Shown in pieces: positions 11,901 to 23,764 of a DNA stretch of 64,000 bases. The notes under the pieces were generated by a model that did no database searches, had not been told where the DNA came from, and saw only the letters and a list, made by a program, of their open reading frames with translations. The translations under genes were made by a program, and so were the position numbers. The stretch covers positions 16,114,933 through 16,178,932 of the forward strand of contig NC_060059.1 of assembly GCF_020283565.1 (NCBI RefSeq), given 5' to 3'. Origin of the DNA: Trifolium pratense (Eukaryota; Streptophyta; Magnoliopsida; Fabales; Fabaceae). Within the stretch, counting starts at the first letter, position 1. Each line of letters starts with the position of its first letter.

Positions 11901-14900
11901 CAAAGAGGTAATTTGCAAGTGCATGCATTTTGAAATCTCAATATGGTTGCGGGTTGCCTTTATATTCTGGAAATTGAAGCGGATGTTTTCATTAATATAT
12001 AGGATATAATGTCTACTATTGTATGGCACAGCGTACTATGGTAATATTTTACAGATATGCTCTTTCTTGAGAATGCAAGTTAAAATTTATTAAAATATGG
12101 ACTGTGTATAGCATTTGTTTGGTATGATATGTTGTGTTCATTTCTTATTTTACATATAGGCCACCTTGTTTTCATTTTGTTTACTAACCGATCTTTGAAA
12201 ATAAGAAATCAAGTTTAATCAATGTGGTATTTTCATAATTAAAAGTGTAAATGGAAGTAGAAAACATTTTCCCAAGTAACTTCCACTTTGTATACAACTA
12301 TACAAGTGTGTGGACATTTTTTTGCTATTAATGCTCCTGTCTTGGCAGGGTTCAATGAAAGGCCAAACTCAAATCCATTGTCGGTTAATAAGTAGGAAGG
12401 GACAAACTCAAACCCATTGTCTATAGTAGGAAGCCTTATCTTTCATTTGCTAGACTTTTTATTTCTTGACTCGAACGTATGGCCTAGTCACACAATAGCA
12501 ACTCCAACCGTTCCACCAAGGCTCTCCCACTCATATTTTTTGTTTTAAAAATACACTATCGATAAACATGGCATTAAGTTTCTTTCTTTAACCACTAGAA
12601 GTTGTGCTTTCAAACTGAATATTAGCGTCTTTTCTAGAGGTTGATGTGTTCTTAATGCCCCTCCAATTCTTTTTACTGTCATCTTAATCATGAGTCCCTA
12701 CCAGCTTGAAGACGTAACCACCTGTTCATCATCCTTTCTTGTTTTGGATAGAAGATATTTTATTTTCCCTTAAGGGCGTGTTTGGTTCTATGGAGGGGAG
12801 CGAAGAAATTCGGAATATGTGTTGTGTTTGGATCACCAAGAGGAGGAGAGGGTTTTAATGGAGGGGAAAACATATTTTTATTTTTTACCCTTGAAATATT
12901 TAATGGCACATTAAGTAAATGCATATTTAAGTCTACTTTTTTTAGAACATTATGGCTTTTAAATTCTCCTACTTTTGATGGGAGATAAATTTGGCTTAGG
13001 AGTTAGGAGGAATTTTCCTCCGCCCCTTTCTCCATTCAGAAAATTGAACCAAACAACTAAAGCTTAAAATAATCCCTCCTTACATTCTCCAACCAAACAG
13101 ATTCTCAGTCTCTATTAGACCCCATGCAATCTTTTGAAGCTTAACTTTAAGTCTGTGTCAAAAACTCTGTTAAAATCAAAACATACTTATAGCAGTTATA
13201 GGACTACCAAGTTACAGGAATGTTTTTGGTGTGTTGGGATTTATGTATATTATGCATGTCAAAAGTAAATCAACAAAAAAACTAAACTGCTTCTATGGTC
13301 AAATTGGTCCTCTGTACTTAATATTGTATTGCGCCATGACACTTCAAAGCTGCTCTATTCAAACTTTAGGATGCAACATTTATTTTCTTATTGATTTTTT
13401 TTTTGACAAAATTTTCTTATTGATTTTATAACTTCACAAAAGGGATATTGTTGTTTGTTGGGATGGATTTTCTGCTGTACATTTTATTATTGGAAGAAGC
13501 AGAGGGATGTTTGAATAGATTTATTGTTGACTAGACTAATCGGGACAACATTTATCAGGACAACATTCAAGCAATTTTCCAATTGGCGGGGTTGGCTACA
13601 TGGAACAATCAATGCCGTAAATCCCTACTATGTATTTTTTTAAAGATATACTCCCTCCGGTCCTAATTATAAGAAAAGATTCACTGTTTAGATACATTGA
13701 AAGTTTGATGTATCTTGTCTATATTATAGTCTAGATACATCAAATTTTGAGTGTATCTAAAAAGTGAATCTTTTCTTATAATTAGGACTAGAGGGAGTAG
13801 CATTTGTCTTTAAACCATTCTTAACAATATGCGAACTATTTCCTTCTCTAAAGCCTTAAACAAACTCTAGATACTCTATTATACATTTTTTCTATATTCA
13901 ATGAAAACCATATGTATGTCTTCTTGATTTCTCCTGTATCCTTTAATCAATTTGTATAGCAGGTATATTACTTTTATAGTTGATTTCCCCGGCTTAAGTC
14001 CAAATTGATTTTCTTTGATGTGGCTTCTCGTATTAATCTCTGCCTACTCACTCTCTCACAAATTCATTGTATCACTCAAAGTTCAATTTTTATATAATGT
14101 GCACATTTTGTATCTATTTGAATGCAATGGACTAAAAAAGAGCCCTTTGACAACATTCATTTTATGTGATATAGTGAATCCTATGTGTTATAGTGGTGAT
14201 TGATATAGGGTGAATTCTATACATACATATATATATATATATATATAGACGTAAATTCACATTCTTGTTTTTATGTCCTGTTTATTTGAATGGAATTACA
14301 TTATTATACATTTCTGTAAGTTTTTCTCCTTTTTGATTTTGTGAGCTACATTGTTCTTTTTATTAGGTCCTTGTTAACCTTCACCAAGCAGTGTTTCCTC
14401 ATCTGTCTAATCCCATCATGTTATGGTAAACATTTGTGCTACAGAAATTGACATTTTGTTATGGTAACTAGATGTTGAGTCTCATATGTTGCTTTTTTGT
14501 GTGCAGTGATTTCTTAACAAGGTCATATGATGTTGGTGGTGTAGTCAGTGTGATGGCTCTTAATAGCCTTTTTGTCCTAATGATGGAGCATGGATTGGAA
14601 TACCCGAATTTCTATGAAAAACTTTATGCACTATTAGTTCCATCTATCTTCATGGCAAAACATCGTGCAAGGTTTTTCGAGGTAAAGATTATAAAATCAC
14701 TTCGTTACATACATGTAAAAAGTAACCAAAGGGGAATATCAAGCAAAAATAATGTCATCAGTTCAGTTGTGCAATGATATGTTACTGATGTATGAAGTTA
14801 TTTATATTTTAAATGTAACTTTAATATGCTAGTCTGGATAATTATGATCTAAGTATGTTGACATGGCAAATTTTTAGATGACTTAAGTAGCTACTAATAG

Positions 14901-17900
14901 GACTACAGCGTAAATTTCACTTCTCGAATTCCTCCGACTCATCCCTTAAGCTACAGGTGATAAAACCTAACTTCTATCCAATAGAGGTGATTTAATTTAC
15001 TTAAATAAATAACATATTCTATCCCACAAACTTCTGTATGTATAGAATAAAATGCATCGTTAGCTAAATTATGAAAAAGGAAATTAGTATACCATTTGAG
15101 CCTATCACTGGGAAAATCATTCTCCCTCTATCTTATACCAAGTATCACTTTTGGAATATTTCTTGTCTCATTGTTTGTCGGGACTTGGTATTTTGAGGTG
15201 TCTAAGTCCCACATCAAGTAGTATGAGATACTAGGTCTAGTATTTGAGTGCTTGGTTCTTCCCCCCTTGATAGCTTGGGTGCTTATCATTGGTACCAGAG
15301 GCGGTTGTTGGTGTGCCAAAAAGGCTTACCTGCGGGTGTGGGGAGGGGTAGGGGGAGCAGATCCAAAAGAAGGACATCGTAGAGTGTATCCGCCCAGACA
15401 TCGGCTCTCAAGAGCGGTGCTATGATAGGGACTCGGGTATTATACGGCCCCAAAGCCCCACATCGAGTAGTATCCGATGTTTGGTGGAGTACTTCTGCTT
15501 GTTTCTCCCCCGTGATAGCTAGCTTTTATGATAGGGTTCCCAAAGTGCCTTTGGTATTTTTTATTTTAGAATTCCAATGCAACATTTATTACCTTTCCCC
15601 ACTAATACGCTTATTTCTTGTATCTCAATCCACTGAGCTACTCTACTAACCACTTTATTAATAAAAGTATTTTAGTCAACAATGCTTATTATATCATGGA
15701 AATTAATATACTAAATGATTTTTTAAGAAGTGTGCATAACTTTAATCTACATCTAATATGAAACGGATGAAGTATATAATTTTTTTTTACAATGACGATT
15801 GGGTCCCATTATGACTGATCAAGGATGAATCTGCTCTGAATCATGTTGCATGCTTTACAGGTGCACTCTTCAATGGGTCTAGTTTGATTAGAGAGACATT
15901 TTATTAATTGAAATGATTAGAGAGATATTTTGAAGATTGGTGCTGCATACTAAATTTATCAGATAAATGTTTACTCAGTTTGAATGGCATTTTCTTTTCT
16001 AGGAGAGGGGTTAAAAGAAAAGTTCTATTAGGTGCATAGATGTATATGGAATGAGATTGAAGGATCCTTTATCAATAAAGAAAGAGCAAAGACAGAAGGC
16101 TGGCATCAATCTTAAAGGACGTAATAACACTGCATCCAACCTATAATCGATTTCTTGGAAAACAATAAACCTAGAGTACTCCTTTATCTAGTATAACCGT
16201 TGGCCCATGAAAATCAAGTAAAAATTAATAAAATATAAGTATGTAAAATAGGCCCAAAATAACCGAATATCATAATCATAATAATGATAATGCTCTACAG
16301 GATAGAATCTCTATTGAGCAAATGGTTCCAAACTGAATAACCCAAATTTCAATATTAAAGTACTGAAATTACTATCCCATTTTATACCCTCTCTGCAAAC
16401 TGAACAAGAAAAACCCTAATAATTGTGCATTAGAGTCAAAAGATATTCAAATGAAAGAGCACTAGAGTGAATGATAAGAAAAATATTCACGCATATATGT
16501 CCATCGGGTGTGCTGTTTTCTCTTTTCTGACAACATGCAATTTGTTATTTGCAGCTTCTTGATTCTTGCCTAAAGTCAAACCTTCTTCCGGCTTACCTGG
16601 CTGCATCCTTCGCAAAGAAATTGAGTAGGTTGTCGCTTTTAGTTCCACCTTTTGGTGTATGGGTTATTACATCTCTGGTTCACAATATTTTGCGTAGACA
16701 TCCTTCGGTCAACTGTTTAGTGCACCGGGTAAAGATAGTCTCTTTTCTATCTTTTGTTTTTGCAATTAATTCATTACTAAGTTTTGCTTTCTAGATTGCT
16801 TCTCTGGTATTGGAAATGTTAATTAGGATCACATGAAAATATATGGGGCCAAGGGAAACAAATGTATTGGAAATGTTGGTCTTTTTATTTTAAACTTTTC
16901 CATTTAGAAAATGATATATATTTTGTGTTCAGGACATTCTTTTCTTTTCATCTTATTTAGTATTATTTCACTTTAAAGTATGTCTAGTCAACGTTTTGAA
17001 AATCGAACAAACTGATTAAATCGTAAACCAGATCTATAACTGGTTCACTCACACCGGCAAACCAGGGAGGAAACTTGTTGTTAGATTGCTTAGGCAGATG
17101 TGAATTGTAGGAAATCATTTAGGATCATTCTGGTTTGAAATACAATGCCGTATTATTTTGTCCTTTGGATTTTGCAGGTTTTTGACCATGCTTCTCGGCA
17201 TGAGTGGAAGTATTGGACACCTAAAGCATATGCTCTTTTTATTGCATGTGCAATGTGCATGTTTTATATATTATATACTTTGGTTTGATACAAAATACTA
17301 CTGTCAGATCCCTTATATGTTAAGGCATGTTACACATGAAGTTATTACTTCTTTTGGTTCTTTTTTACTCTAGCAGTCATAAAGCCAGTACTGGGTTCTG
17401 TTTGGGGACTTTTTGATTAGACAAAATATCTGCTTCATCTAATATTTGGATGGAATTTACAGAACTTTAATTGAAAACTAAACAGAGACAGTATTTACCT
17501 CCTGTTTTTCCCTTTTCAAGTTGGATGTGTGTGATTGTGTAAATTTGAATTTTTTTTTGCTCTGGTAAAATGGTTAGGATATGTGTTGCAGTGTAATAAA
17601 TAACTGCTTTCTTTCTGTTTTAATTGGAGAGCTAATTTTTTAATAAAATAAAAATAAATTGGAGAGCTAATTTCTGATATTTGAACAGGAAGACTTTGAT
17701 GAAGACAGTGGTCATAAAACCGATGAAGTAAATGCTTCTAACTTGGATAATCCCCAGACTGGTGCGACGGCCTGCCAGAAATCAGGCATTGACCATTTTA
17801 ACATTGATGAATCTGATCCTATGAAGTCAGGCGCTATGAGTGAGCACCCCTTTAAGTTCTCTGCTGTCTAGTCTAATCTGAATTCTGTTATTTTTCCTAA

Positions 17901-19200
17901 ACCAAACCTGGTGAAAGTTGGAAAACTGCATGATTGTTTTTTTGTCTCATTAGTTTGTGTACTATTATTCATCCCGTGTGATGTAAGAGAAGCTATGCTT
18001 GACCATTTAATCTTACATGTATTGTTATATGCTCAAGTTTAGCTTTTTTCAGACTCTTGTTTAATGCACTTCCATACATGAATGCACACATGCTTGTTTG
18101 TTTGATGTTTCATAAACAAGAAAAAAACAAATTAAGCATGACATTAGGATCGACACATACAAAATAATTATGACCTTTTTATACTTGTATTTAAGTGTCA
18201 ACAATGATGTTGACATATAACTTAATGAAGGCAAATACAGTGCTTCCCTCGTCAATGTTTTATTATGGTGATATACTATTAGACATAAAATATATATGCT
18301 CCGCACACATGTCCTGTTCTATATTGGGTCATAGTTTACAATATTGGGTCCCTAAGTTTATCTCGAGTCAACTATTTGTGTTCTATATTTGTTTTGCTGA
18401 TGAAGATTTCTTTGGAGCAGGAAGCTCTCTTTGGGAAATTGATACAGCTCGTCACCACTACTGTCCTCCTGTTTCACGGCAAGTGTTTTGATCTTTGGCA
18501 CATTACTCCTTGTTTTCCTTTTCTTCAGTTTTATATTTAATCTGTGTTTGTGGATTTTGACATGCTTTTACTTGTACTTTTAGATCCGCTTTGTCTCTTG
18601 AAACTGATTTGACAGTCAGGGGCAAAACATGTGATGTTAATGTTGGTGATGTTAGTGCTGCTTCTTATGCAACAATACTTGGATCAGAGGTGAATTTCCA
18701 TTTTGTTTTTCTTCCTTTAAAGTAATGTGTCTACATTTTTTGCATAATAAGATAGGTTAAAATTTGGCTCTGACATGTATGATTTTTGTGTTTATCAAAC
18801 ATTTATTTTTAGTCCACACATTTGACAGAAAAATAATGTGTTTTTTAGTGACTAGTCAATTTTTTTTTCTTTTTCCTGTGATACACGAATAACAAATTTT
18901 TAAAGTTGTAGAGATAAAAAAAAAAATATTTATTCTTAAAAATAAGTTGAGTGTTGATACTCATCGTTTTGTATCTTCTGGGGACAACTTGCGGCATTGC
19001 AGATTACACGGAGGGTGAAGCAGGTTCCTCTAGCATTCTACAAAACAACACCGTCCTCTCTCTTCTCAGAGAATGATTTTGCTGGTTGGACTTTCAAATG
19101 TGAAGAAACTTCCGAAATCAACGAAAGTAACGAGAATGCTGCTAAAGATTTATTGGATCCGGAACATTCCGCTAAAAGACAACGAATTGAGTGTCAGTGA
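8964..19200 (+). CDS. NOC4: NOC4-like nucleolar complex protein (CBF/Mak21 family), 14 exons
   Basis: Coding exons: 8964-9422, 9553-9626, 10241-10302, 10403-10454, 10739-10839, 11596-11639, 11806-11907, 14367-14425, 14507-14681, 16555-16728, 17689-17839, 18421-18478, 18584-18689, 19003-19200. They sum to 1815 nt, 604 residues, near the size recalled for plant NOC4. The start ATG sits in AACCATGGC. The N-terminus is Lys/Asn-rich (nuclear). The CBF-type domain is about residues 310-434, with PSIFMAKHRARFFELLDSC, LPAYLAASFAKKLSRLSL and HNILRRHPSVNCLVHR. An acidic stretch follows at about 435-480, and SSLWEIDTARHHYCPPVSR and a basic C-terminus end the protein. In yeast Noc4 works with Nop14 in 40S maturation in the nucleolus; the same role is inferred here. 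All introns are GT-AG except intron 12, which is GC-AG. Intron 7 (2.46 kb) holds two MITEs. Confidence 0.9.
12776..13104. mobile_element. MITE-like element in NOC4 intron 7
   Basis: The left end GTGTTTGGTT and the right end AACCAAACAG are inverted repeats, with further inverted similarity inward (GGAGGGGAG / CTCC...CCCTCC). About 330 bp, non-coding. The truncated duplicate at 5999-6107 stops inside it, so it was already present when the segment was copied. Confidence 0.55.
13651..13797. mobile_element. Stowaway MITE in NOC4 intron 7
   Basis: 147 bp, starting CTCCCTCCGGTCCTAATTAT and ending with its near-complement (ATAATTAGGACTAGAGGGAG). It is flanked by TA on both sides, the Tc1/mariner target duplication. 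The arms pair along nearly their whole length. Confidence 0.85.
14225..14247. repeat. (AT)n microsatellite
   Basis: A short perfect AT dinucleotide run in NOC4 intron 7. Confidence 0.8.
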
Positions 19201-20128
19201 ATCTGATATTGTTTGACGTATATGATTAATTTTTGCTAAGGGTTTTGCCGAGAAAAGTAGAAAACTTCTAATGGAGGGCAGTCTTTATGGGATTACTGGA
19301 TACTGTAGTGAGGATTTCTGTAGTCTATGGGGGCAATTAGTGTGTACCCAAAAATACCAGTTTTGTGTTCTTTATTAACTTGGTCCTATTTATTTAGTAT
19401 TATTATATTTATTTACATTATCAAGTGATCCTTTAAACTATCAAAGATTCAAAACTCTTGTGATCTCTAGCAATTAAAGGAACAAATGATCTCATTGTGT
19501 ATAGCTCTCATGAAATATAGTAGTCATTATGAGGTGCTGTTTGATTATCATAAATATCATGTGTACTAGTTTTAAATCCCTTTAATCTTAAACTCTTTGA
19601 AATAAATGTTTTATAGGTTAATTAAGCTCATGCTGATAGGAATAATTTGTCCAATTTTTAGGTGTCTCAAATGAATATATAATTCTTAAAAGTCGATATG
19701 TACCAGCAGGGACTGAACTAGGTACATGGCAAAGCGGTCGCCACCCTTAAAGTGTATAATGTTTTGCTATGCCATCTTATGTATACAATGTTCGCCCCTA
19801 TAGATTTGATCCAAATAATTAGTCTTCGCCACTGTAAAATAATTAATCACATCTCTCAAACTCATGGCATGTAATAATACTAATTTATTTCGCAATGGCT
19901 CCACTAATTAAGTAAAGATATTTGAGTTAAAAAAAATATCAAGACAATGCTAAACCCTAACCGACTATAATGCTATCAAAATATAAATATGAACATTAAT
20001 TTTATTTTATTTTGTTTAGTCGCTAAACTCACACACTATAAATTTGGAAAAATAGACAATTTAATATTTGAATCTCGGACCCTACAATAATATTTTTAGT
20101 AGTTAACATTTGAGTTACTTTTAGTCAC
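19201..20128. other. NOC4 3' flank, no gene seen
   Basis: This contains the NOC4 3' untranslated region and AT-rich intergenic DNA. No confident gene or mobile element was recognised. Confidence 0.4.
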
Positions 20129-20250
20129 CGTAAACTTAGCTCAGTTGTCAATGACATCACACTATATATTAAGAAGTTGAGGTTCGAACTTCGAACACTC
20201 CAACTTATTCATAGTAGATTTTCTAACCACTAAACTACTTGACAAAAAAT
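20129..20250 (+). mobile_element. SINE copy, tRNA-derived
   Basis: An A-box-like AACTTAGCTCAGTTGTCAATG and a B-box-like AGGTTCGAACTTCG are spaced as in a tRNA head. A tail containing CTAACCACTAAACTACTTGAC matches the copy at 50812-51046. It is degenerate and therefore old. Confidence 0.6.
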
Positions 20251-20700
20251 CTAAACTGCTTTTACGAGATCAAACATATACATTAATTTATACACGTTAA
20301 TTTATACACTTGTTGAGGTACTTTTTATATGTATTTTATTTTGTAGGATATGTAATTTTTTTTTTATTTAACTAAATTTTACACAATTATTAATAGTAGA
20401 AATTAGTTACCGTTGATCGATATTATTTGTCACGTTATTTTTTTGCAACCCTCAATTAATTTTTCCAGTTCCGTTTCGGCCTATCAAGATATTCTTTCAA
20501 ACTTTTTCTTGAGAAACAAATTTCAAATTCATGCACAAATTACTACTCCAAACTACTCCTTGACAGAAATGAAAAATAGCTATTTCAACTTCTTGTACTA
20601 TATAGGGTTCGTACAAATTTTCTTACAAAATAGTGAAAACCTTTAAAACTCTTATAATCTTCTAGCAAAAGAAAATTGCTCAACCTTCTCTAACCTCCAT
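20251..20700. other. Gene-free AT-rich stretch
   Basis: No gene, repeat boundary or RNA feature is recognised. The 77-residue open frame from 20413 has no familiar motif. Confidence 0.35.
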
Positions 20701-21056
20701 TTCAACTTCTCTATTTCACCTCAACTTCAACATGTTAGGCTTTGTTTTCGGACAATGTCTCGTAGTCGTAGCTCAGTTCCTAATAGCTTCTCTTTTTCTT
20801 TCATGATGATAAAAAGATCATCTTTACCACTTCACATCTATGAAAGAAGAACCTCTTAAATTGCTCATCCTAGTAGCATCTCCTCCGTCGTTCCCCCTAA
20901 CTTCTCTAATCCGAAGCTCACCTACGACATTTTGAAGGAGCCAGTTGTGCAGCCTCGAAAATCTGGATCTCCGGGCTCGTAGATCCGAAGAATACAAAGA
21001 TGGAAGCAAGAAACTTGTTATATTCGGGTAGAGTTGAAGAGATGCGGAGTTATGAG

Positions 21057-21490
21057 TGTTGGGGTTGATTGTAATGTAAGTCTCACATTGCTAATGAAGA
21101 AAAAAAATGTTGAGAAGTCTCACATTGCTTAAAAAAGTGAAGAGTGGAGGAGCTCAATGCTATATATAGAGACCTCAAGTTCCTTGTTTCAACACACCAG
21201 TCAGTAGCACTTTAAGCTTATATCTGACTTTTTCGTTTTTCTCTTGTACTCTTTTGTTAGAGTGTTGTGAGATGTAGTTAGGTATTTTCTTTGGAGAGTG
21301 TGGGTGTACTGGGGGCCAAGGTAAGGTTGAAGGTAGTTTATGTGTTGTAACCATTTTCACATAGTGTTTATTCTCTGGTTGTCGGTTTTGACAACGACTG
21401 TGGTTTTTTCTCCGGTTTTGGAGTTTCCACGTTATATTCTTGTGTCGTGATTGTATTCTTTTATTTTCTTTATGCCGGTTTTTCCCAACA
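21057..21490 (+). repeat. 5' LTR of the copia element
   Basis: 434 bp with TG...CA ends. A TATA-like CTATATATAGAG lies near 21162. It is followed two bases on by TGGTATCAGAGC, complementary to the initiator tRNA-Met 3' end. Confidence 0.88.
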
Positions 21491-22617
21491 ACTGGTATCA
21501 GAGCTTTTGGTTTGATTCATGAGGAGGGAGTTCTTATCCGCTGTGAAGTTTAGGCTAGAGAAAATTGATGGAAGAATCATGTTTGACTTGTGGATTATTA
21601 AGTCAAGGATGCGCTGATGCAATCAGAGTTACACAAGGTCAGCCTGGAGAGGCGGTGATAATAATACTTGACATGAGTCTGGAGAGATGGTGCTAAGAAT
21701 ACTCGGGTTACGTCTGAAACAACAACTTATTATGAGGATGCGAAGGTGCTGGTGGAAGTTGGGAATCAGTGAAGTGTTGATTCATGGACTTTGGAAGCTC
21801 CTATCACATGTGTTTGAAGAAGAAATACTTTTGAATCCCTAGAGCTAGTTAAAGGTGGAGTTGTTCATCTTGGAGACGGGAAAGCTTGTAAGGTTCAAGG
21901 TATGAGTGAGTTTCTTTTAACACGATGCGAGGTATTTTCTTGAACTTTGATGCATAGATAGTAGGTAGATACTTGTTAGATAGTTCTACTATTATTGGTT
22001 ATGCATCGGTTACTAGTGGTTATTCTCATGTTTTGATTAAGTTGTGAATCTTAGGTTGGGTACTTGTTAGTGACATGAGTTTAGTTGGACCAGTGAAACA
22101 AGGTTTACTAGGTGATGTAACTAAACTGGAATTGTCGGTGCCTAACAATGGCCTGAAGGTGGTTTCATAGCAGTTTGAAATTGTTCAGGTGGCACATGGA
22201 CATCGGTTGACATGGATGCAAGGTGTGTGATGATATCATGCAGACATTGGTTAGCATTGATGCAAGGTACGCGGTTATCTCGATGGCTGATGAACTTCCG
22301 GAGAAAGCCAACATGGAAGCTGCACCATAAATTTTCAGCAAGGTTTCAAGATGAAATTCTTGGGATGACTTGGTTCCAAGTGAAGGAAATTCTTGGGATG
22401 GTTTAGTTCCAAGTGAATAAAATTCTTGGCATGGTTTAGTTCCAAGTGGAGTGTACTTTTTATGGTGGAGTATGATAATTTAATTTGTTGGTATACACAA
22501 TGAAAATTATGATTGTCGGTGAAGACAATGATTGTCGGTATAGACAATGGAAGCAAAACATAATGATTGTCGGTGTAGACAATGAAGATTGAAGACCATT
22601 ACAATCAAGGTGGAGAT

Positions 22618-23065
22618 TGTTGGGGTTGATTGCAATGTAAGTCTCACATTGCTAATGAAGAAAAAAAATATCAAGGAAATTATATTTGAGAAGTCCCACA
22701 TTGCTTAGAAAAGTGAAGAGTGGAGGAGCTCAATGCTATATATAGAGACCTCAAGTTCCTTGTTTTAACGCACCAGTCAGCAACACTTTAAGTTTATATA
22801 TGACTTTTTTGTTTTTCTCTTGTGCTCTTTTGTTAGAGTGTTGTGAGATGTAGTTAGGTATTTTATTTGGAGAGTGTGGGTATACTGGGGCCAAGGGAAG
22901 GTTGAGGGTAGTCTATGTGCTGTAACCATTTTCACATAGTGTTTATTCTATGGTTGTCGGTTTTGACAACAACCGTGGTTTTTTCTTCGATTTTTGAATT
23001 TCCACGTTATATTCTTGTGTTATGATTGTATTCTTTTATTTTCTTTATGCCGATTTTCCCCAACA
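22618..23065 (+). repeat. 3' LTR of the copia element
   Basis: 448 bp. It is longer than the 5' LTR mainly by a short insertion near 22669-22686 and carries several substitutions, so the insertion is older than the neighbouring gypsy element. Confidence 0.87.
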
Positions 23066-23096
23066 ACGAGATATACAAGACAAAGATTAGGAAGCG

Positions 23097-23764
23097 TGAT
23101 ACGAATCAGGGTGTGGTAACGGAAGCAAACAACCAATAACGAAGGTACTAGGTACCACCCTTATTAGTCGAATTCTATTAAGTGTTTTAGGTGTTTGTTT
23201 GTTGGGTTTTAGCGAAAACAGCAAGGAAATAAGCAATGTTAAACTACACCAATAGCCTAACACGAGATTAGCACTCAACACCAATTGAGCTAATCGGACT
23301 ATTTTCAAGACAACGCTTGCAAATAATCAGGCGAAAATTGTAGACACAATTTCTAATTGGACTGAAATGTTCTTGTTTATTGAATAATTGCAAATGATCA
23401 AATTACATGCATATATGGCCGAAAAAACAGCAAGGCCTAATTAAACACAATAAAACCAGTAATACAATGCAATTAACTAGAAATAAAATGACTTAATGCA
23501 ATCAGCTCATGATACTCCTTTTCCCATGATTAGTCACACGCCTATTTAAGGCCTTGAATGTCCCATTTATGCTTCTTTTGTAACCATCTTGGAAAGGCTT
23601 TAAATGGCTGAATTTTATTTGTCTTAATTGATGAAAATGCTTAAAATAGCCAAGTAATTAAACTCAGCCCTTGATGAGGATCCCAAACAGCCCCCACGCC
23701 ATTAACTTCCCTTTGAATGTCACTTGTGTTGATTTTCAACTCCTCTTGGTCAATTTTCGTACCA
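23097..23764 (-). repeat. 3' LTR of the gypsy element
   Basis: 668 bp. On the minus strand it begins TGGTACGAAAATTGACC and ends TTCGTATCA. The last 41 codons of gag-pol, and its stop at 23641-23643, lie inside it. It reads AACAGCAAGG where the partner has AACAGTAAGG. Confidence 0.93.

Larger units (their letters stand above)
21057..23065 (+). mobile_element. Deleted Ty1/copia retrotransposon
   Basis: LTRs at 21057-21490 (434 bp) and 22618-23065 (448 bp) begin TGTTGGGGTTGAT and end CCAACA. The first is followed by the primer-binding site TGGTATCAGAGC; the second is preceded by a purine tract AAGGTGGAGAT. Flanks ATGAG and ACGAG are a 5-bp target duplication with one change. The 1.13-kb interior keeps broken pieces of a Tnt1-like gag start (VKFRLEKIDGRIMFDLW near 21545) and of the protease (GSSYHMCLKKKYF near 21797), but no integrase or reverse transcriptase. 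Three copies of a 31-bp repeat lie at about 22354-22453. It cannot move on its own. Confidence 0.88.

Noticed and set aside
15128..15560. Possible gene around repeated CCCACATCAAGTAGTAT / CCCACATCGAGTAGTAT
   Set aside because: It is inside NOC4 intron 9; the repeated phrases suggest an old dispersed repeat but ends could not be set.
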